Below, piece by piece: positions 1 through 7,300 of a DNA stretch of 10,163 nucleotides. A program made the position numbers and the translations under genes. The DNA comes from an uncultured Bacteroidales bacterium (GTDB lineage Bacteria > Bacteroidota > Bacteroidia > Bacteroidales > F082), in contig CALGBV010000288.1 of NCBI GenBank assembly GCA_937884015.1, forward strand, positions 1 through 10,163, in the 5' to 3' direction. The notes under the pieces are model-generated. The model worked only from the letters and a program-made list of their open reading frames with translations, was not told where the DNA came from and ran no database searches. Position 1 is the stretch's first letter, and every line of letters starts with the position of its first letter.

Positions 1-633
1 CATCCTGATGCTGCTCGACTTGCGAGTCAGTTGGTTTTCGCCGCCCATGCCTTCGCTGAACATTTCAATGGTCAGGTCGTAATAGACGCGCAAAGTCTGC
101 GTGGCAGGATTGTATGCGAAAGGATAGATGACCATGTTTTGTCCGCGGAAATCGCGCAAGATGTATGGTTCATACAAACCAATCTGATTGTCAGGGAAAA
201 AAGCGTTTTGATTATAGGCTTCGCCGTAGGTGTAAGGCACGTCATCAGGATTGATGCTGCGTGGGAAATCGCCTTTTGATGGAGCCACGTTTATTTCAAA
301 ATCAGCATATTGTGCATTGATGATGCGGATGCTGTAACGTTGTGCATCACCGATGATGGCAGGAATGGCAATCATGGGGAGGTTGGGTTCGCCTGCGCCA
401 AAGGTGCTGACGGTTTTCGGAACCGAAATCACATTGGCTTCGCCGCGTGGCGTCGTGACCGTATTGGCATAAAAGCCAGGAACTTGCACATTGACCTTAA
501 TGCTGTTTTCCGATGAGGAAATCAGCTGTGCCTTGATGGTTGATGGATTGCTGCTCATGATGCCCGTCCATTGCTGCGCAAAAACGGCAGCCGACATAAC
601 GGCGAGCATGAATGTGAAAAATGCTTTTTTCAT
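1..633 (-). CDS. Rgp-type gingipain-like C25 peptidase, N-terminal part (signal peptide and prodomain), cut by the window edge
   Basis: The reading frame opens with ATG at 633-631 and stays open for 211 codons to base 1, so the catalytic part lies outside the window. Residues 1-19 form a Sec signal peptide (MKK, hydrophobic core, likely cut at VFA|QQ). The rest is a gingipain prodomain that clearly matches the next gene upstream: shared blocks include LISSSE, APSKG, NPDDVPYTYGE and RDFRGQN. These blocks also resemble the Rgp prodomain of Porphyromonas gingivalis (APSKG, IPYVYG, ILRDVRGQ). Arg125, four residues after the lysine of APSKG, matches the Arg126 that in RgpB enters its own S1 pocket, so the missing enzyme is probably Arg-specific. 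That is inference, because no catalytic residue is visible. The start is supported by the signal peptide and by a -7 element 25 bases upstream. The gene begins 63 bases after the Rgp-like gene ends, with no hairpin between them, so read-through is possible. Confidence 0.85.
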   Translation of the reverse strand, partial: MKKAFFTFMLAVMSAAVFAQQWTGIMSSNPSTIKAQLISSSENSIKVNVQVPGFYANTVTTPRGEANVISVPKTVSTFGAGEPNLPMIAIPAIIGDAQRYSIRIINAQYADFEINVAPSKGDFPRSINPDDVPYTYGEAYNQNAFFPDNQIGLYEPYILRDFRGQNMVIYPFAYNPATQTLRVYYDLTIEMFSEGMGGENQLTRKSSSIRM

Positions 634-658
634 AGTTGTTGAATTGTGATTATTGCTG

Positions 659-666
659 CAAAAATA
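659..666 (-). promoter_or_regulatory. Bacteroidota -7 promoter element (TATTTTTG) ahead of the third protease gene
   Basis: On the minus strand these bases read TATTTTTG, a match to the TAnnTTTG consensus used by the Bacteroidota primary sigma factor. The element ends 25 bases before the ATG at 633, which leaves a short leader. I see no TTTG -33 box at the usual spacing, so this could be a weak or internal promoter within a shared transcript with the preceding gene. Confidence 0.45.
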
Positions 667-696
667 GTGTTTTTTCTAAGAAAGTATGATGTTTAA

Positions 697-3600
697 TCAT
701 TCCACCAGAATCTTCTTCACCACCGTTTGTTTGCCCGAAACGAAGCGGATGAAATAAAGTCCTTTGGTAAGGTCGCGGATCTCAATCTGCTGGCCGCCGA
801 TGGCACTTCCTGAATCAATCAGTTGCCCTAATCTGTTGAAAATGGCATAGTTGAACGAAGCACAATTTGTCTTTACATTCAGCTCTCCATGTGTCGGATT
901 CGGGTAAATGCTGAATTTGATTTCCATATCGTCGACGCAAAGCACCCCGACTTCAACGACAGCGTAACTCGGTTCGGAATAATGGCCTTGGTTGGCGGTG
1001 GCAAAGTCACTGTAGGTATAAATGCCGTCGGCTAAGGTCTCGGTGAATTGAGTGTTGCTTTGACGCGTTACTTCGAAGCCGTTGCGCTCAATGATATAGG
1101 TGTAGTTTGATGAAAGGGCGTCCCATGACAAGGAGACCGTGTTACAGTTGACGGCTGCCATGAGGTTCTCAACGGGTGGCATGTTGTAAATGACCGAGGT
1201 AGGCGGGAATTGTATGTCGTCAACCCAAGCGCAGTCTTCGCCTTGTGCAGAGGAAGCGTCTTTCGAATAGACCCAGCGCAAGAGGTGGGTGCCTGCTGAA
1301 ATAGGGAAGATGGCTTTTCCCCATTCTTGGTTTTGGAAGCCTGACCACGCGCCCATTTCGGTATTGTCGATGTAGAAAAGTAGTTTGTCGCAGTTGGTTT
1401 CCGATGATGTCTTCTTCCAGAAACTGATTTCGCCTTCGTTGGCAACTTGCATCGTCAGAATCATGTCGGATGTGTGGTTGTTGGTTGTGGCACCCGAGCG
1501 TGCGGCATAGCTTCCGCTGTGGACTTCGTCGCTGACGATTGTCCAATTGTTGCCGCTAAACATCCAGTTGTATTTTTCAAAATCGCCGGTCTCAAAGTCT
1601 TCCTTGTCTGCACCAATGATGATTAAGGTGCTGCCATTCAGTGAATAAAGTCCTGTTGAAGCAACGAAATCTATTTCGTAGGCAGTGCCATTGGTGGCGT
1701 TTCCGCTAATGTTGAATGGCATTTCGATAGTGGAGAGGCCATTGGCAGGAATACTTGAAAAACTATAGGATGTGTGGTTGAAAACAATGTCGTTGGTGCT
1801 GCTGAAAGGAATCAAAACGCCATTTGGTGATGTGCTGCTGCCTTCGTTTTTGATTTTGATGATTAAGGTTCCGTTTTGTCCAGGCGTGTTGCTGCCTGTG
1901 GTGGCGGCATCAGCCAAAGCCAATGATGGTGCGTGAAGAACGGCATTGAAACTGCTTGTCCACGAACCTTGCGCACAGGAACAGACCAAGGTGAAAGTGG
2001 CTGTCGTTTCGTCAATTATGTTGTTGGCGGTTTGCAGGGTGAACAAATCGTTGATGGAAATATGTTCGCCAACGGCAAGTGCAGCGACTTGTGCCACGCT
2101 GTCGATGACTTCCACGAAATCGGAATTTGAATATAATGTAACCGTGATGTCGCTTGCGTTTTCAACGCCAGCGTTTTTGATGGTGATGTTGAGTCCAGTG
2201 GTTTCATCAAAGTCGATTTGTCCGTTTTCATCGTTGACGGAATAGGTGTCGAGCATGACGAATGGTCCTTCCAATGGCACGATTTCCATGTCGTGCATGT
2301 AAGTCACTTTGTTGTAGCCGATGATGGTCAATGTGGCCGTGCCGACGTTTTGCAATGAACTGAAATTGAGTTCTGCAGCACCGTTCTGAATGTAGCTTGA
2401 GGCAAGCACTTCGCCATCGATGCTGAGCGTTGCAATGCCGAAATCAATATCGGTGGTGAGGCTGAGTTTGTCCAAACCGATCATCAGCACATCGGGTGTG
2501 CAAGTCACGTTCATTTCGGTCGGATTGGTGGTGCGCAGCAGCAGTGATGGGTCGCCGAAGAGCAGCCAGGTGTCGTGCGTGATGCCGTAGTCGCTGGGTG
2601 CGGCATCAAGGATGTACTCGTTGCCGTTGAGCATGGTTCCGCCCATGGTGTGGTTGTAAAGGTCGGCATCGCGCCATTCGGTGAGGATGGCGTTCATTTC
2701 GTCCTGGCCGTATTGCGGTGGTGCCCACGATTGATTGATGCAGGAGAAAATGCCGCCGATGGCACCGGTCGGTGCGCCCGTGGTGTTGTTTTTGGCGCGC
2801 ATCCAGGTCTCGGCAAAGCAAGGCTGATAATAGTTGAATTTACCATTCAGGCAGGCTACGGAAATGATGAAAGGCCATTTGTAATCGTTGGTCAGGTTAT
2901 TGACATGATTGTTGTTGTAACTACATACAAACCAACTGGTTTCGGAACCGTGGTTGCAGTAATTGCAAATGCCGGCACCAGCGTTGAAATCTTGGTCTAA
3001 TTGGGCGGCGGTTGGGTTGTTGTAACGGTCGTAGCGCTGCGAAATCTCGGTGTAGGTGTAATGCATCAAGGTGTCGCGGATGAAATCAATGTGCTGCCAG
3101 TCCAATTCTCCGTGGTGGCCCATGCCTTGACCGTCGGTCGAGCCGATGCCTACGCCCTTGTCCAACCAATCCAAACCTGCCGGCATATCGCGCTCGTAAT
3201 AAATCACTTTGTTGACATGGTTTTCGACATCGGCAACGCTTTCGACTGAAAATCTGCCCACAAACACTTCGATATAATGGTCGTTGCCTTCCAGTTGGCC
3301 GAACCAGCTGTCGGTGTATCCCGTTGAAATCGGGGATGGCGTAATGTCGTTGTAATCGCCGACAAGCAGCACAAATTCGAGGTTGTCGTTCTGATATTTG
3401 TTTCTGATATAGGACTTTATGTTTTCGGTATTGTTGCCGCCGGCCTCGGTCACGCTGACCATTTCGGTTGGCCTGCCGGAAATGTTTTTCCATTCGACGA
3501 AAGGCTGCATGGCTTCCTGATATTGCTCAGGACAAATGACCAGCATCTTGCCGCGGTCTTCAATGAAAGTGTATTTTTCGCCTGTCTTTCCGAAATTGAT

Positions 3601-4275
3601 GAAGCGTCTTTGATAGTAATGTTGTATTTCGGCATCGCTTTTTATGCTGTTTGATTTTCTTTCAATCTTCTGATTTTCACCGTTATCGCTCACTTTTTCC
3701 ATGACGATGGTCATTTTTGTGAAGACGCGCAAGGTATTGCTGACCGGATTATAGGCAAATGGCGTAACCAAAATGTTCTGTCCACGGAAATCGCGGCTGA
3801 TGTAGGGTGCATCGAGTATGGCGGATTTTTCAGGATAGAAAGTATTTTGCTGATAGACCTCGCCGTAGGTGTAAGGCACATCTTCAGGATTGACTTGACG
3901 GCTGAGGTTGCCTTTTGATGGAGCAATCTCAATATTTTCAAAATCAGTGTATTCGCAATTGGAAACCGAAACCTTCATCTCGGCTTTGTCGCCAATGATG
4001 ACGGGAATAGGGTAGTGCGGCAAATCGGGGCAACCTGCTTCGAGGCGTGAAACCATTTCGGGCGCTGAAATGATGTTTTGGACACCTTGCGGCGTTGTAA
4101 CGTCTGCCGTGTAAAATCCGTCTAATTTGAATTGTATAATGGTTTGTTTTTCACTGCTTGAAATCAGTTCTGTTTTCGGGGCCGTGGCTTTTTCACTGCC
4201 TGTATTGTGCCATTCTTGTGCAATGCAATTGATTGTCAATAAGATGGCTATGAGTGTTAAAATGTGCTTTCTCAT
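697..4275 (-). CDS. Arginine-gingipain-like (Rgp-type) C25 cysteine endopeptidase with T9SS sorting domain, 1192 residues
   Basis: Predicted secreted endopeptidase cutting after Arg, exported by Sec and then T9SS and anchored at the cell surface. Order: signal peptide 1-19 (CIA|QEW), prodomain about 20-234, C25 catalytic domain about 235-583, Ig-like domain about 584-665, two CARDB-like domains about 671-780 and 782-888, jelly-roll or MAM-like domain about 892-1023, fibronectin-III-like domain about 1033-1110, and sorting domain 1121-1192 (YPNP, KGLYFIR). Visible catalytic residues are His442 (NHGSETSW) and Cys475 (SVACLNG), 33 apart as in RgpB His211 and Cys244. Asp381 takes the place of RgpB Glu152. 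Asp392 (ELDWQH) and Trp517 (INQSWAPP) match RgpB Asp163 and Trp284, which bind the substrate arginine. Prodomain Arg126 matches the RgpB residue that plugs its own pocket. RgpB is about 736 residues, so the extra modules explain the length. The expected prodomain cut follows Lys234, not Arg. Family alignment is from memory; substrate specificity is inferred. Confidence 0.95.
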   Translation of the reverse strand: MRKHILTLIAILLTINCIAQEWHNTGSEKATAPKTELISSSEKQTIIQFKLDGFYTADVTTPQGVQNIISAPEMVSRLEAGCPDLPHYPIPVIIGDKAEMKVSVSNCEYTDFENIEIAPSKGNLSRQVNPEDVPYTYGEVYQQNTFYPEKSAILDAPYISRDFRGQNILVTPFAYNPVSNTLRVFTKMTIVMEKVSDNGENQKIERKSNSIKSDAEIQHYYQRRFINFGKTGEKYTFIEDRGKMLVICPEQYQEAMQPFVEWKNISGRPTEMVSVTEAGGNNTENIKSYIRNKYQNDNLEFVLLVGDYNDITPSPISTGYTDSWFGQLEGNDHYIEVFVGRFSVESVADVENHVNKVIYYERDMPAGLDWLDKGVGIGSTDGQGMGHHGELDWQHIDFIRDTLMHYTYTEISQRYDRYNNPTAAQLDQDFNAGAGICNYCNHGSETSWFVCSYNNNHVNNLTNDYKWPFIISVACLNGKFNYYQPCFAETWMRAKNNTTGAPTGAIGGIFSCINQSWAPPQYGQDEMNAILTEWRDADLYNHTMGGTMLNGNEYILDAAPSDYGITHDTWLLFGDPSLLLRTTNPTEMNVTCTPDVLMIGLDKLSLTTDIDFGIATLSIDGEVLASSYIQNGAAELNFSSLQNVGTATLTIIGYNKVTYMHDMEIVPLEGPFVMLDTYSVNDENGQIDFDETTGLNITIKNAGVENASDITVTLYSNSDFVEVIDSVAQVAALAVGEHISINDLFTLQTANNIIDETTATFTLVCSCAQGSWTSSFNAVLHAPSLALADAATTGSNTPGQNGTLIIKIKNEGSSTSPNGVLIPFSSTNDIVFNHTSYSFSSIPANGLSTIEMPFNISGNATNGTAYEIDFVASTGLYSLNGSTLIIIGADKEDFETGDFEKYNWMFSGNNWTIVSDEVHSGSYAARSGATTNNHTSDMILTMQVANEGEISFWKKTSSETNCDKLLFYIDNTEMGAWSGFQNQEWGKAIFPISAGTHLLRWVYSKDASSAQGEDCAWVDDIQFPPTSVIYNMPPVENLMAAVNCNTVSLSWDALSSNYTYIIERNGFEVTRQSNTQFTETLADGIYTYSDFATANQGHYSEPSYAVVEVGVLCVDDMEIKFSIYPNPTHGELNVKTNCASFNYAIFNRLGQLIDSGSAIGGQQIEIRDLTKGLYFIRFVSGKQTVVKKILVE

Positions 4276-4293
4276 TATCTAATGAATTTGGCA

Positions 4294-4301
4294 CAAAATT
4301 A
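4294..4301 (-). promoter_or_regulatory. Bacteroidota -7 promoter element (TAATTTTG) of the Rgp-like gene
   Basis: The minus strand reads TAATTTTG, fitting TAnnTTTG, and the element ends 18 bases before the ATG at 4275. It lies downstream of the hairpin terminator that closes the Kgp-like gene, so the Rgp-like gene probably starts its own transcript. The -33 region is AT-rich with no clear TTTG. The leader would be very short, at about 10-15 bases. Confidence 0.55.
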
Positions 4302-4335
4302 CATATTTTTCTGAAATTCAGTCATTATTAAACAG

Positions 4336-4361
4336 AAAAGCCCGCCCGAAGGCAGGCTTTT
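4336..4361 (-). terminator. Intrinsic terminator hairpin with UUCG loop after the Kgp-like gene
   Basis: The minus strand reads AAAAGCCTGCC, then TTCG, then GGCGGGCTTTT. This folds into an 11-base-pair stem with one G-U pair, closed by a stable UUCG tetraloop, with U residues at the 3' end. It begins 22 bases after the TAA stop of the Kgp-like gene and precedes the promoter of the Rgp-like gene. The A-rich left arm makes it able to act on both strands, although no converging gene is present. Confidence 0.85.
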
Positions 4362-4383
4362 CATTCAGTATTGAAAAAACGTA

Positions 4384-7300
4384 TTATTCAACCACAACCT
4401 TTTGGATGCTGGTTTGTGAACCGGAGGTGATGCGGATGAAATAAACGCCCTTGCTCATGTCGCTGACGCTGATTTGCTGTGCGCCTTGAGCCGTGCCGTT
4501 AGCAACTTGCTGACCCATGCCGTTGTACATGACATAACTGAATTCGGCATTGCCACCATTTATATATAAGGTGTTGCTGACAGGGTTAGGATAGATGTTG
4601 AATTCGGTTTCGCTTTCTTCAACTCCGAGGTCGATGACAACTATCGCGGTTTCTGGCAGTGATTCGCCTTCAGCGTAAACGGCTGTAACACCGTAGTTGT
4701 TGGTCATTTCTGCATCGACTTCTTCTTGGTATGTCGTTTCAGCGATTTCTTCAGCAATCATGATGCCGTTGCGATAGATGTTGTAGCTGATGGCATTTTC
4801 AGGAGCATCCCAAGTAAGGGTTACGACGTTGCCTTCAAGGTTTGCAACGAGGTTTTCGACTGGATAGAGGTCTTCGCTGATAGGACCGCCGGCGCAGTTG
4901 ACGTCGAAGTCGCAGTTGTTGTGTCCGCCTTGGTAGATGATGGTGCCATCTTCATACTTGACGCTGTAGGAACATTCGGAATCCCATTGTCCTGAAACGA
5001 AATTCACGGTGACATGAACGCCATTCCCGATTTCGCGGGTATAGGTTGCGCTGTTGCCGCTGCTGATGGTCATGTCTTCGGCTGGGGTGCCGTCGCTATA
5101 AACCACATGGAGTTTGGCACCGTTCCAACCATCGCCGTAGCTGTCAACGAGGTCGAAGATGACTGGGCAAGCATTCTTCAGAACGCCAGTGCCTTCAGCT
5201 GTGAGACCACCGTCAGCAACCATGCTGAAGGTGAGAGGCAGTTGTTCGGTTTCAGGGCAGTTGGCAGCCACATTGACATGGAACACGGCGGTAGCTGTAC
5301 CTGCCGGGTCGATGGTGCCGAGTTCTGTTGTAGGAACATCAATGGTGACATATTGGCTTGTCGAAGCAATCGAAGCGATAGCATTGGTAGCCATGTAGTG
5401 GCCAGTGTTCTTGAAGTTAGCAATGACAGTGACGTCTTCGCCAGGAACGAAGCTGCCTGGATAACTGAAATCAACGAAGTTCAAGACGGCTTCACCGGCA
5501 GTGATGGTCACTTTGCCTTCCCAAGTGTCGGAACCGCAGGTAGCTGTGGTGTTGATGCGGAAGGTGGCGCCATCGGCAACGCCTTGGGCAATCTGATAGC
5601 GGAAGCCATTCAGCTGAGCAGTCTCTTCAGGAGCGAGAACGCCGAATGAAGCAGTGCCGTTGGTGATGGTGAGGTTAGGATCGTCGCAGCTCAAGGTAAC
5701 GGTTGTTGTGCCGGTTGTTGGGTCAGCACCCACGTTCTTGAAGGTGATGTTGAGGTTGCTTTCGTCGCCGACGTGAGCATTGGCTGGAGTGTATTCATCG
5801 ACTGAAATGTAAGCGCCTTCCAGAGCAGCAGCCGGGATTTCTTCGATTGAAGGGATGAAACGTGGGCTGGTCACGCAGAGGATGCAGTTGCCGCCAGAGG
5901 TGATAGGCTCGATTTCGAGTTCGAGTGTGCCGGTTTCACCAACCATGCCTGCGCCGTGAAGGACGCCGTTCTTTGAGAGGGCAACGTATGAACCAGGTTC
6001 AGCGCTGACTTCGTAAGTGCTCATGCCAATCGGAACGATGGCCATGTGTGAGATGTTGTTTTCGGTAGGTTGAACGCGGAAAGGCATGATGGAACCATCG
6101 CCGAGGGCGTGGTAGGCCTGCCAGCAGTAAAGGGTGCTGCAGTGCAAGGTGTTGCCGTTGGCATCAGCAGCATTGCTGGCCAAGTTGCCGATGAATGGGA
6201 TGGCTGAAACGGTGTTGTAAGCGTTGTCGTCCCAAATGGCATCGTAGCAACCCATAGTGGTTTCTTCGTAGGTTGGCATGGTACCGTCGGCACGGCTTGT
6301 AGCACCAACTGCGAAGTAATAGTCGTTGAGCCAGTAGGTTGAAGGGCAGGAACCGATATAAGCGTAAGCGGCTTTCTTTGGAGCGCGGATCATGGCTTCA
6401 CCGAAGCAAGCGCTTGAGATACCCCAGTCGGCAGCTTCGCAGCAGTTACCCATGGCGAGGAAGTACTTGTGCTCGTTGGTCAGGTTGTTGACATCGCTGA
6501 CGGTGAATTGTGGGCCAGCCCAGCTGGTGTTTGAACCGTGAGCAGTATAATTAACGAAACCGACACCGGTGTTCAGGTGGCTGTAGCAGCCGCTCCATTG
6601 GCCGTGGCTGTATTCGTAGACGTTTTCAAAACCATGATCGGTGTTGTAGTAGTAGTTCGAAGCATACCAAATGGCAGGACGCCCTACAGTGATACCCCAA
6701 CCTGAGTCATCACCAGCGATGAGCAGCACGTTGTTGAGGTAGCTTGGGTCTGGCATGGTGTACTGTTCGTATTCAAGAGACTTTTCGAGGACGGCTTCCA
6801 ACTGAGGAATGGTTTCGACAGGCATACGGCTGTGGAACATTTCAGGGAATTCGTCACCATCGGTGCTCATGTAGTAAAGGTCTGTCACGCAGTGGGTTTC
6901 GCTACCGGTGGCACTGGCTGCAACTTGGTTCTTGTCGCCAATGATGACGAGGAAGGTAGGTGCTGTTTCAGCATATTTCTGCTGAATGAACGATTTGATG
7001 GCGGAGGCTGAAGTGCCGATCTCATCGGTGTAGTTCACATCCATGTAGAAACCTTTGATGGTCTTCCATGCAACCCAATCTTCGATGGTCTTGTCGAATG
7101 TGCGCTCGGTGATGACCAGCATCTTGGCAGGTGATTGCCAGAGGTCTGGGTGCTGGTCGTAAATGTCATCGCGCCAGTTGAACATCTGACGGTAGATGTT
7201 GGCGAAGTATGGGCTGAAGGTTCTTTCGAATTCGCTGTAGGCAGCGGTTTCGTCGTAACGGCCATAGCTCACTTCGACTTCGATGTCGTTGTAAACCTTA

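Noticed and set aside
634..696. A terminator between the Rgp-like and third genes
   Set aside because: The 63 bases are A/T-rich but contain no convincing stem-loop followed by a T run.
2575..3000. A 141-codon plus-strand open frame
   Set aside because: It is antisense to the catalytic domain of the Rgp-like gene, whose conserved Cys, His and Trp motifs fix the real frame.
4210..4230. Possible lipoprotein signal (Cys17 in LTINCIAQ) in the Rgp-like protein
   Set aside because: Asn at the position before Cys does not fit a lipobox. A signal peptidase I cut at CIA|Q fits better and agrees with the paralogues.
1..4275. Repeated segments as a mobile element or CRISPR
   Set aside because: The shared blocks are all in-frame prodomain or sorting-domain coding sequence of paralogues. 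There are no terminal inverted repeats, transposase or spaced short repeats.
5014..5649. A 211-codon plus-strand open frame
   Set aside because: It lies fully inside the Kgp-like gene on the opposite strand, has no promoter or recognisable motif, and reads as a shadow of the real frame.
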